Source: Pseudomonas sp. RIT-PI-q
GTDB lineage: Bacteria > Pseudomonadota > Gammaproteobacteria > Pseudomonadales > Pseudomonadaceae
Length of the DNA stretch: 64,000 bases
Reading direction: 5' to 3'
Assembly (NCBI RefSeq): GCF_001297125.1
Contig: NZ_LHPC01000034.1
Span: 186,001-250,000 of the forward strand
Shown here: positions 53,066-61,352 of the stretch, one piece after another
Numbering within the stretch: the first letter of the stretch is position 1
Layout of the letters: every line of letters starts with the position of its first letter
Program-made: the position numbers and the translations under genes
The notes under the pieces: model-generated
The model's input: the letters and a program-made list of their open reading frames with translations, nothing else
Told to the model about the DNA's origin: nothing
The model's database searches: none

Positions 53066-54388
53066 CTAGTATTTGTTGATGTCTGTGTCTTTTGTTTCAG
53101 GAAGCAGCTTCCAAAGCGCCAGGAAGCATGCGAATGAGATAATCGCCAAATACCAAGCAGGGACATTTGGATTACCGGTTTGGCGAATTAGCGCCGCTGC
53201 GATAAATGGGCCAGGGCCTGCCAGTGTTGCCAATGCCAGGTTGTGACCAAGAGCTGCGCCGGTAGATCGAATGGAGGCTGGGAAAACTTCGACCAACAGT
53301 ACGACATCGATTACCGCCGTAACGGCGACAAGGATCCCCAGCACCGTCAACCCTACAAAAATAGCAATCAGATTTCCGGTATTCAGCAACAGGAAGATCG
53401 GGTAGGCGAGGACGGTCAATAACGCCGCCGCTCCGAGAACGAGGCATCTACGTCCGTACGCGTCACTGATGCGTCCGACAATCGGATTGGCGATGCAATA
53501 ACAAACCAGTGCAGCGCTGCATAACCATAAGGCTGTGCTTTTCGGAAGCCCGACTGTAGTGGTCAGATGGTTGTTTGCATAGGTTACGAAGTAATAGAGC
53601 GATACACCGAACAAAGCGGACATGGAAAAGGCGGTGAAGAAAGCTTTTCGTCTGATCGATGCAGAAGGGGGTTGATAGTTACCGGATGCACGCTTCGCAG
53701 CCAACTCCTCATAAACGGGTGTGTCACCAAGTCTTCTACGAATGAATAATGCAATACCAGTCATGATGATGGAAGCGACAAATGGAATTCTCCAACCCCA
53801 CGTCGACACTTCAATTTCTGTTAAGTTTGTAGAAATCAATGCGGCAGTAAAAGTACCGAATAGGAAAGCGAGCCCCGCTGTGCCGGTAATAATACTGGCT
53901 GCCGTAGCACGTCTGTTCGCAGGAGCGCTCTCTACAATGTAAATACCGGCACTTGACCATTCACCGCCAACCATCATTCCCTGGATAAACCTCATCGTTA
54001 CCAAAAGTATTGGTGCCGCTGCGCCAATCGCGCTGTAAGACGGCAACAGACCGATGATCGTGGTGCAAATACCCATTCCGAAAACGGTGATTACAAGGAC
54101 CGCTTTACGCCCAAACTTATCTCCAATTGGCCCTAAAATAATTGCACCCAGTGGTCTGGAGGCAAACCCCACGGCAAATACAGCCAATGACGAGAGGAGG
54201 GAGACGCCAGGTGCGTTTGAGGGGAAGAAAAGGGATCCAATCACCGCAGCGAAATAACCATAAATCGCGAAATCGAACCATTCCATGAAATTGCCGATCC
54301 CCACCGCGACAGCCCTTTTCCGGTGGTCTATTTGTTTTGGGCTGGTATCGATTTTGCCTGATACAATCGTTTGATGTGTGCCGTCCAC
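53066..54388 (-). CDS. MFS transporter, metabolite:H+ symporter (MHS/ProP-like) family
   Basis: A 440-residue 12-helix transporter starting at GTG (54388) after an AGGAGG ribosome site. The MHS pattern is clear: GNFMEWFDFAIYGYFAAVIG near residue 32, RPLGAIILGPIGDKFGRKAVL near 77 and GGEWSSAGIYIVESAP near 140. Members carry organic acids or osmolytes with protons. It is the first gene of the pair with the nitrilase, and divergent LysR at 54466 probably controls it. The substrate may be a nitrile-linked acid. Confidence 0.94.
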   Translation of the reverse strand: MDGTHQTIVSGKIDTSPKQIDHRKRAVAVGIGNFMEWFDFAIYGYFAAVIGSLFFPSNAPGVSLLSSLAVFAVGFASRPLGAIILGPIGDKFGRKAVLVITVFGMGICTTIIGLLPSYSAIGAAAPILLVTMRFIQGMMVGGEWSSAGIYIVESAPANRRATAASIITGTAGLAFLFGTFTAALISTNLTEIEVSTWGWRIPFVASIIMTGIALFIRRRLGDTPVYEELAAKRASGNYQPPSASIRRKAFFTAFSMSALFGVSLYYFVTYANNHLTTTVGLPKSTALWLCSAALVCYCIANPIVGRISDAYGRRCLVLGAAALLTVLAYPIFLLLNTGNLIAIFVGLTVLGILVAVTAVIDVVLLVEVFPASIRSTGAALGHNLALATLAGPGPFIAAALIRQTGNPNVPAWYLAIISFACFLALWKLLPETKDTDINKY

Positions 54389-54465
54389 GTGAACCTCCTG
54401 ATGCTTCTTGTCGTTTTTTTCCAGACTAGGAACGGCAAGGGGTTCAGCGCAAACGATGAATTGAA

Positions 54466-55401
54466 ATGACCAAAATTAGCGTACGTAATATCTCTCGGCT
54501 CGATCTGAACCTTCTCGTGACTTTTCATTGCCTTATGAATGAAAGAAGTGCCACCCGAGCCTCGGCAATACTTCACGTGACTCAAGGCGCGGTAAGCTCT
54601 GCTCTACGCAGATTAAGAGATCATTTCGAAGATGAGTTATTCATTCGCTCGTCTTCTGGCATGGTGCCAACTCGTCGAGCATTGGAGATTGCGCCCCATG
54701 TGACGGAGGCGCTGTCGTCCATTTCGAGCATTTTGAGTTTAGAACCGGAATTCTCCCCTCTGGAGTCGAACTACATCTTTAATATAGGTTTGTCTGATGA
54801 CATAGAGTCGTACATCGCACCTATTTTAGTAAAAAAAATAAGCACCGATAATCTGAATATCAGTTTTGCGTTCCATCAGTCTAATAGCTGTTTATGGAAA
54901 AAATCGTTGGAAGACAAGAATATGGATCTTGTTATTTGCAGCGAGCCGAAAGACATTAGTTCAAGTTATTCAACTTCTGTGCTGTTTTCCTCATCGTACG
55001 CATGTCTGTATCGTAATCGGGACAGTCCATTTAGTCAGGTGCTGACTCTGGATGAGTATTTTTGCGCGAAACATGTAAGGGTTTCCTTTGATGGGAGGCG
55101 TGGCTTCATGGACGATTTATTTGAGGCAGTCGGACACAAACGGCATGTTGTGGCTTCATTCACTCATTTCACCGGCGCGCTATCCACTCTGATGAATGTG
55201 GATGTGATTGCGACCATCCCGGCTTTTGCGGCCACAACCTATGCACAAATGATGGATCTAAATACGGCGCCGGTTCCGGTTCCCGTGCCATCCTTCAGAT
55301 GTTTTATGGTTTGGGATATCGCCAAACACAGCAAACCACATCACTTGTGGTTACGGCACTTTGTCGCAGAGGCTGTGAGGGGATTTCCGGTCAAGGGCTA
55401 G
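54466..55401 (+). CDS. LysR-family regulator, divergent from the MFS-nitrilase operon
   Basis: A 311-residue regulator. The N-terminal HTH is RLDLNLLVTFHCLMNERSAT, then ASAILHVTQGAVSSALRRLR. The substrate domain follows (LSDDIESYIAPILVKKIS and onward), in the NodD/PnbR-like style. It is divergent from the transporter-nitrilase operon with 77 bases between, the classic LysR arrangement. It likely activates that operon with an effector related to the nitrile or acid. The middle is AT-rich. Confidence 0.93.
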   Translation: MTKISVRNISRLDLNLLVTFHCLMNERSATRASAILHVTQGAVSSALRRLRDHFEDELFIRSSSGMVPTRRALEIAPHVTEALSSISSILSLEPEFSPLESNYIFNIGLSDDIESYIAPILVKKISTDNLNISFAFHQSNSCLWKKSLEDKNMDLVICSEPKDISSSYSTSVLFSSSYACLYRNRDSPFSQVLTLDEYFCAKHVRVSFDGRRGFMDDLFEAVGHKRHVVASFTHFTGALSTLMNVDVIATIPAFAATTYAQMMDLNTAPVPVPVPSFRCFMVWDIAKHSKPHHLWLRHFVAEAVRGFPVKG

Positions 55402-55882
55402 GAACGATCACCAACTGGACAGGTTAACTTGGATGGAGGCGTTTTCATGGTCAGCCAGGTTTTTCTGTTTGAGGCAAATAGTGGAGGTGGGTATGCGTGT
55501 ATGGCGCGACCTCTTATTCCGCCTTCTTACCGCCAGCCCATGGCCCTTTTCCCCTCGGGAACCGATCTTCCTCATCTCCATATTCGATCATGCCCTAAGA
55601 ACCAACGTTGACTGCTTATTGATCTGAAAAATCTGAATCTGGATAGCTTCTGAATAGCTTTTAAGGGACAGAATCTCAATCTGGACGACCTACGAGTCCC
55701 GCTATAAGTACCCATCAATTCAGTATCATGCTAGCAGCGCTCATACTGATTCAGCGCCTATCAAAATTTTGGCTCGCGAAAACGGGCCTGGTGCCGTCTT
55801 CCGAGATAAAGGGGCAGGGCGCAGGGCTGCGACACGCCACTTCAAACAGGCCGATTCGGATCCTCCCTACCGGTATTCTATA
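55402..55882. other. intergenic, no gene seen
   Basis: Short frames at 55429-55627 overlap one another in different frames and are not supported. The right end belongs to the frmR promoter. Confidence 0.5.
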
Positions 55883-55920
55883 TACTCTTCCGTAGTACCT
55901 TCGGATACTCCCCACCAGTA
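55883..55920. promoter_or_regulatory. two putative FrmR operators
   Basis: Two direct copies of ATACTC-N6-AGTACC, each an inverted repeat TACT-N7-AGTA (55883-55897 and 55906-55920), offset by 23 bases, lie 44-81 bases before frmR. The C-rich centre of the second copy (CCCCACC) resembles the C/G-tract of known FrmR/RcnR-type operators. Confidence 0.5.
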
Positions 55921-55963
55921 CCGGTGTAAGCTTCTCGCTTAACTCCGAGCGAGGAGCATCTGG

Positions 55964-56239
55964 ATGCCACATACACCTGAAGAGAAAAAACGTGTACTGG
56001 CTTGGGTTCGCCGTGTTAGACGCCAGTTGGATGCGCTTGAAACATCCCTTGAAGAGGGTGCCGATTGCGCTCCAGTGCTGCAGCAGATCGCGGCGTTACG
56101 AGGTGCGATAAACGGCCTGATGGCCGGGGTACTGGAGAGCCACCTAAGGGAAGACTTCACGAGCTTAGTTGATACGACTGAAGCCCAGCGATCTTCGATT
56201 GACGAGGTCATTTCCTTGGTGCGCACGTACCTGAAATAA
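55964..56239 (+). CDS. frmR: FrmR-family formaldehyde-responsive repressor
   Basis: A 91-residue all-helical protein of the CsoR/RcnR/FrmR family. It begins MPHTPEEKKRVLAWVRRVRR and contains CAPVLQQIAALRGAINGLMA then GVLESHLREDF. Pro2 and Cys35, the formaldehyde-reactive pair known from E. coli FrmR, are both present. It represses frmA and related detoxification genes until formaldehyde crosslinks it. GAGGAG precedes the ATG. The gene that should follow (frmA) survives only as a broken fragment, so its targets must lie elsewhere or are lost. Confidence 0.92.
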   Translation: MPHTPEEKKRVLAWVRRVRRQLDALETSLEEGADCAPVLQQIAALRGAINGLMAGVLESHLREDFTSLVDTTEAQRSSIDEVISLVRTYLK

Positions 56240-56303
56240 ACCACCTCCGCGTCGTCGCGATGACAGCCTTGGTCACATGAATACATTCTTTGAAGAGAGT
56301 CAT

Positions 56304-56443
56304 ATGAAATCTCGCGCTGCAGTCGCATTCGAGGCAGGTAAGCCCTTGCGCCTCGGGAAATTGACGTTGCGCCGCCTCGAGCCGGTGAAGTAATCACTGA
56401 CACGGGTGTCTGTCTCACCGATGCGTTCACCCTATATAACTAA
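56304..56443 (+). pseudogene. frmA: frmA remnant (glutathione-dependent formaldehyde dehydrogenase)
   Basis: The ATG at 56304 opens MKSRAAVAFEAGKPLRL, the N-terminus of FrmA. A one-base deletion near 56355 shifts the frame. The next frame continues EIDVAPPRAGEVITDTGVCL then TDAFTL, again matching FrmA. It ends at TAA (56441-56443) after ~45 codons, with nothing of the remaining ~320 residues. The conserved zinc-ligand region is at the very end. It is therefore a truncated and shifted remnant next to frmR. Confidence 0.85.
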
Positions 56444-56486
56444 ATTAAATAGATGTGCTATATCATAATGGTTTGGTAAGGGAGCC

Positions 56487-57512
56487 TTAGAGCCCCCCTA
56501 CGTAAGAGCTGTGCTGGCGGCGATACTGTCCAGGCCCAACGCCGGCAAATCGCTTAAAGGCGCGATTGAATGCAGCCTCCGAACGGTAGCCAACACAATC
56601 GCAAATTTCCCCGATGCTCATACGAGTCCGGCTTAGCCATTGGCCAGCCTGAATCATACGTACCCGCATGAGCAGATCACCCGGCGTTGTACCTGCGATA
56701 GAGGGAAAAAGCCGTACAAAAGTCGCGCGCGACATTTGGCAGTGGTTTGCCAGCTCTTCAAGCGTCCAAGGTTTTCCTGGATCCGTCAGAATGCCATGCA
56801 GGGCTTGGCTTAATCTTGGATCGGCAAGAAGCGCAAACATGCCAGGCATAACATGCGCTTGTTCAAGCCATGCGCGTAAAAGCAGGAGGAGAAGCGCCGA
56901 CGCAAGATGTGAAACTACGGCACTGGCTCCGGGTAGTGCTTCGTTCGTTTCATCCCTCAGTAGGCTAACAAGGGCTTGAAGGCGAAGGAATTCATGACGC
57001 CCAGCAGTACTAATATGAATCACATCTGGTAGCGCATCGACCAGTGCTTTTGAACCTGGGGCTTCAAAGTGAAATTGACCACATAGAATTTCAGTGAGTG
57101 GGCCAACCCCGGTGTTTTCGGCATGTGTAACTATTGCTTCCTTATACACTGGATGCATAGGTGAATTCTCGACCGCATCCATGGTGTAAAGGCGGTGAGC
57201 ATGACCATGCGGGAAAACTAGTACATCACCTGCACGTAATGTGATCGATTCGCGTCCTTCGATATCAACCAATGCTTCTCCTTCTACTACTAAATGGTAA
57301 GGGGCAACAAACGGTTTTTCCGCTTTATGAATCATTTTCCATGGAGCGTTGAATCGACAGCGAGTGTCTAGCTCTGTCCTGACTGGGTGAAGTAGGAGGA
57401 GCCGACTGAGAGCGTCATGAGCAAGCAATGGAGTTCCCATTTGATTGGCCGTGTGAAGTGTTCCAAAACCGAGCGCTGTCTGGTTTCGTAGGTACAAAAC
57501 GACAACGCTCAC
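56487..57512 (-). CDS. AraC-family regulator next to nitrilase
   Basis: A 341-residue frame starting at GTG (57512). A start at ATG 57440 is also possible, because the hairpin at 57515-57548 sits directly before the GTG. The N-terminal half is a cupin-like sensor (PYHLVVEGEALVDIEG, LRAGDVLVFPHGHAHRLY). The C-terminal ~100 residues form the two HTH AraC domain (WTLEELANHCQMSRATFVRL, GEICDCVGYRSEAAFNRAF, GPGQYRR). NitR-type AraC regulators are known activators of nitrilase genes. It lies just downstream of the second nitrilase on the same strand and probably regulates it. Confidence 0.9.
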   Translation of the reverse strand: MSVVVLYLRNQTALGFGTLHTANQMGTPLLAHDALSRLLLLHPVRTELDTRCRFNAPWKMIHKAEKPFVAPYHLVVEGEALVDIEGRESITLRAGDVLVFPHGHAHRLYTMDAVENSPMHPVYKEAIVTHAENTGVGPLTEILCGQFHFEAPGSKALVDALPDVIHISTAGRHEFLRLQALVSLLRDETNEALPGASAVVSHLASALLLLLLRAWLEQAHVMPGMFALLADPRLSQALHGILTDPGKPWTLEELANHCQMSRATFVRLFPSIAGTTPGDLLMRVRMIQAGQWLSRTRMSIGEICDCVGYRSEAAFNRAFKRFAGVGPGQYRRQHSSYVGGL

Positions 57513-57514
57513 TT

Positions 57515-57548
57515 GCCCATGCTAGGTCTAACCTCGGCTAGCATGGGC
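57515..57548 (-). terminator. 11-base hairpin between nitrilase and AraC gene
   Basis: Perfect arms GCCCATGCTAG / CTAGCATGGGC with a 12-base loop in the 48-base gap. It could end the nitrilase transcript or hide the AraC ribosome site. No T-run. Confidence 0.6.
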
Positions 57549-57560
57549 ATTTATGGGTGA

Positions 57561-58583
57561 TTATGCTTGCGATTCGTTTTTTGCATTCATGCCTTTAACG
57601 CCGCCGACGTCCAAAGTGTTAATAGGTTCTTCTTGCTCCGACGAATTCCGGATATGCGGCGTCTCCTTGCTATGAACCGTGAGACTGAACAAATCTGGAC
57701 GCGAATAATGGCCAACAGCATCCATCATACGTTTACGACTTACGATATGAGAGAAATCCAAATCTGCAATCAGAATGCCCTCGCCATTGCTAATAGGGGG
57801 CGCGATATGCTTACCGTCGGGCCCGATGATGGCGGTCATGCAGCCACCACTGATTACCTCCAGCATTTGCGGATCGGTTGTAATGCTCTCCCTCTGTTCC
57901 GTGGACAACCAAGCCGTTGCATTAATGACAAAACAGCCGCTCTCTAAAGCGTGGTTACGAAGCTGCGCTTCAGTTTGATCGCTGAATGTCTGGCCAAACA
58001 TTGAGCCAATGTAGCTAGAGATATGAATTTCTTCATGCTGGGCAATCAGCGAGAAACGAGCCAGCGGATTGTAATGCTCCCAACAAATCAGAGTACCTAA
58101 TCGGCCGACAGTGCTGTCGACAACCTTAATGCTTGTTCCATCACCTTCCCCCCAGATCATCCGTTCGTGAAAGGCGAGTGAGATCTTTCGGTGCTTTAGA
58201 ATAAGTGAGCCATCGTTGTCAAAAATCAGCTGGCTGTTATATAGGGTACCGTTATCACGTTCGGTTACACCCACTGAGACAATGATGTGATGATGGCGGG
58301 CCGCTTCGCTTAAAGCATCAACGGTAGGACTTGGGAAGCAGACCGCGTTCTCATACAGCCGACTGTGTTCCGCACCGATTGCTGCTGGTGGACGGACAAC
58401 CGAAAAATAAGGATAATAAGGAATGAAGGACTCTGGAAATACTATTAATTGCGCTCCCTTGCTAGCGGCATCGGCAATAGCATTCAGAACATGCTGGACT
58501 GTTCCATCAATTGTCTTTAGGTCGGGCGCCATTTGAACGGCGGCGACGCGAACTGTTTTGGAACTCGATGAAGTCTGTTTCAT
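57561..58583 (-). CDS. nitrilase-family enzyme (second copy)
   Basis: A 340-residue nitrilase. The triad is E51 (IVFPESFIPYYPYF), K133 (KHRKISLAFHERMIWGEGDG) and C167 (GTLICWEHYNPLARF). Near the end are AVGHYSRPDLFSL and a charged tail. It is longer than the first nitrilase and shares only the family core with it, so the two are not a recent duplication. An AAGGCGG-type ribosome site precedes the ATG. The AraC regulator gene follows. It hydrolyses an aliphatic or aromatic nitrile to the acid plus ammonia. Specificity cannot be read here. Confidence 0.94.
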   Translation of the reverse strand: MKQTSSSSKTVRVAAVQMAPDLKTIDGTVQHVLNAIADAASKGAQLIVFPESFIPYYPYFSVVRPPAAIGAEHSRLYENAVCFPSPTVDALSEAARHHHIIVSVGVTERDNGTLYNSQLIFDNDGSLILKHRKISLAFHERMIWGEGDGTSIKVVDSTVGRLGTLICWEHYNPLARFSLIAQHEEIHISSYIGSMFGQTFSDQTEAQLRNHALESGCFVINATAWLSTEQRESITTDPQMLEVISGGCMTAIIGPDGKHIAPPISNGEGILIADLDFSHIVSRKRMMDAVGHYSRPDLFSLTVHSKETPHIRNSSEQEEPINTLDVGGVKGMNAKNESQA

Positions 58584-59786
58584 TTTAACCGCCTTTAGGT
58601 GTGTGTTTCTAATAGTGTTATAGACTGAAAATTCTACCTACCTGGGCGCCATAACGCGCGGTAAGCTTAATGAATTGAGATCGAGTATTGCGTATGCACT
58701 TTAGGCTTGTTGGTTGATCCGTCCCATGTCTTAGAGGTTCAATTTATAGCTTCTGCGGATCAATTGTGACCGGCGTCGGATATTTTCTTAAAAAAGAGCA
58801 AATCTGAAACGTAAACAAAAGCTTATCAGAGCATTTATGTCTTCTTTCTGGTGTCCTACGATATCGCCTATTTACCTCATGTTTGGTGTGTCTGATACAG
58901 AGATGGATAGATATCATATTTCATTGGAGGTGGAGTACCGTCTTGCTATTCTGATGAGGGGCAGGGCGAAGCATTATTTCATTCATGGACTTTTCGGGAT
59001 GTCGGAAAATTGGTTATATCAACTGCGCTATTTCTCTTCAAGCTCTAGCGTAATATGCATTACTTTGCCCTGAGGCGGTTTGTCGAAGGGAAACAATCTT
59101 TACTTCTCGCAATATCGAGATGTTGTTTGTCGCTGACTGATCATTTGATTAAAGTATCGTGTCGCTGTGTCGCTGTGTCGCTTGAAGAGCGAAGCTCGTG
59201 TAGCTATGGCTACAACTGCGCATCAGCCTAAGCGTATCGCACATTTGGTGGTGATGAATGCTAGTGTTTATCTTTTAAAAAAATCGAGATGTTAGAGTTA
59301 AGTTGTTTGAGATGTTGTCAAATGAAGAGGTATCTGTGCTCGAGCACTTATTGAGCTTATGGGGGTAGAGGTAAATAGCAGCGCGACGCGAAGTTTTCTG
59401 GCGTCCGGCAATACTATGGATGCTGAACACATCAAGCATCCATTTGTGGCGATGATCGACATGGATCTGCGTCTGGGTTTGTTAATATTCGTGCGAGAAC
59501 CCATCGTTAAGCGGCACGTAGATAGTTATATTTCATCGTAGTGTATGGGCGTTATTAACAACTAAATACCATCGTCAACTCATGTGTCCGTCCCTTTTTT
59601 GGACGTTTACCCTATAAGGAGGATCCCGTTATTTTTAATACAAAGATCGAGCGTTTTTGTCACCATGAGGAAACATATATTGTAAATGACGCACTTATCG
59701 AGGCACCCGTTAGTTAATCAAAAACAACGCATGCTTTTTGATGTCTGATTAGCGTAGCGGGTACCCTCAGCCATAACATTTATTCT
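58584..59786. other. 1.2-kb AT-rich intergenic region, no supported gene
   Basis: Frames at 58837-59073 and 59359-59541 are short and without good starts. A phrase reading KLFEMLSNEEVSVLEHLLSL near 59300-59358 recalls the C-terminal helix of MarR regulators and might be a remnant, but it is too short to call. A short TGTCGCTG tandem (59160-59182) is present. Promoters for the nitrilase must lie at the left edge. Confidence 0.45.
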
Positions 59787-61187
59787 TTATACAATTGTGC
59801 GGGTACGACGCCGGTCTTCCATTAACAGACTCGAAATTTGTTGCAAGGCGTGGGCAAGATCAGATTGACTCGCAGCTCCCCCCATTGAAATCCTGACTCC
59901 ATTTTCAGGATTCTCTTCGGCACTAAAAGCATCAGAAGTGGCTACAATAATGCCGCGTTGCTCCAAGGTATCCGCAAACACTTGGCGGTTCCAGTTTGAT
60001 GGGAGCGCTAACCAAGTATGTAATCCGCTCGGATGAGAGCAGGCGTTTTTGGGAAGTATTGATCGAGCAAGCGTCTGTCTCGCACGAGCTTCGCCCTGAA
60101 CTTCTAACACGATCTGCCGTGCAACTCCCGTCCGAATCCAATGCTCAGTTAAGCCATATAAAAGTGGCGAGCCTCCCATGCCAGAGGATCTGAGGCTTTC
60201 CAGGAATGAATTGTTTTCTTCACCCACTGGCATCAAAACAAATGATGTGCGCAATGTCGGCCATAGACATTTTGACAATGAGGCCATGTAGTATGTTCTC
60301 GCTCCCTTCGTAAATGTCACGAGAGGAGGCGGTGCGTCATTCAATAAGAACCAATAAGGGTCATCCTCAATGAGCGTCATTTTGAGCTTGAGAAGCGTAT
60401 TAGCGATGTCCGACCTTCGTTTCTCCGGCATGGTACGAGTTGTTGGATTTTGAAGGGTAGGATTCAAATAAATGACTTTGGCGTTTGTAGTGCGATGCAT
60501 TTCTTCAATGGATTCAGGCGTCGCTCCGTGCTCATCCACCTTAACTGTTACCGCATTAAGACCCAGTTTACGTGTTGCCAAAAGGAAGCCGGGATACGTA
60601 AGAGGCTCGCAGAGTACGCTTTCTCCCTTTTGAGATGTTGATTGTAACGCAGCATAGATTGCTGCTTGGGTGCCGGCGGACATCACGAGGTTGCCATTTG
60701 CAAGATCTCCTATTGCCGGTCGAAGCCAAGCTTGTCCTGCCTGTATCGCGGAGAGGTTTGAGTCACCCGTGTCATAGGCAGAAAGACGTCGATCACCTTG
60801 GCGTTTAAAAACCTCTTCCATGGCTGCAAGCGCAAGGTTTGCGATGCTCCTTTCGGAGGGTTGAGCTGGAATGTTCATGCTCAGGTCAATTCGTACTTCC
60901 CCCGCTGTTTCTTCTGTGCTGGTTACAAATGAGCCCCGACCGCTAAACGACGCGATCAGACCGCGATCGCGAGCCTCGCCGTAGGCGCGAGTGACCGTCG
61001 TCAAATCTACCCCTAGTGCGGTGGCCAGAATTCGCTGGGGTGGAACCTGATCTCCATGGGAAAGCTCGCCGGTACGTATGGCATCTCCGATGAGATCGGC
61101 AATCTGCACATACCTGGGCCCGGCGCCTGCTACTAGCGGCTTGACCCAACGGCATTGCAAACGGTCGTTCGGCTGTTGTTCTGACAT
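59787..61187 (-). CDS. mocR: MocR-type regulator (GntR HTH plus aminotransferase domain)
   Basis: A 466-residue protein from the ATG at 61187 (MSEQQPNDRL, with GGAG eight bases upstream). The N-terminal GntR winged HTH covers about residues 20-95 (YVQIADLIGDAIRTGELSHG, TALGVDLTTVTRAYGEARDR). The rest is an aspartate aminotransferase-like domain with the PLP-lysine region YMASLSKCLWPTLRTSF and GTQAAIYAAL. MocR proteins bind PLP and often control neighbouring divergent genes. It is divergent from the sulfite reductase/cio genes, matching the cio locus of cyanide-tolerant Pseudomonas as I recall it. Confidence 0.93.
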   Translation of the reverse strand: MSEQQPNDRLQCRWVKPLVAGAGPRYVQIADLIGDAIRTGELSHGDQVPPQRILATALGVDLTTVTRAYGEARDRGLIASFSGRGSFVTSTEETAGEVRIDLSMNIPAQPSERSIANLALAAMEEVFKRQGDRRLSAYDTGDSNLSAIQAGQAWLRPAIGDLANGNLVMSAGTQAAIYAALQSTSQKGESVLCEPLTYPGFLLATRKLGLNAVTVKVDEHGATPESIEEMHRTTNAKVIYLNPTLQNPTTRTMPEKRRSDIANTLLKLKMTLIEDDPYWFLLNDAPPPLVTFTKGARTYYMASLSKCLWPTLRTSFVLMPVGEENNSFLESLRSSGMGGSPLLYGLTEHWIRTGVARQIVLEVQGEARARQTLARSILPKNACSHPSGLHTWLALPSNWNRQVFADTLEQRGIIVATSDAFSAEENPENGVRISMGGAASQSDLAHALQQISSLLMEDRRRTRTIV

Positions 61188-61352
61188 TCCCACAATCTCC
61201 ATTGTAAATACCATACGGTCTTGTTTATATTATGCCTACATTCGTAACTAAAATCCATACAAGTAATGACTGTATGGATATTGAAGTGTTTCGAGAGACG
61301 CTCATCAGGTTCGGGCGTCTTTATCGACTCAGTCAAGCTTTGGAGGTAGGAA

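Noticed and set aside
59160..59182. TGTCGCTG tandem, about three units
   Set aside because: Too short to suggest a CRISPR, iteron or functional array.
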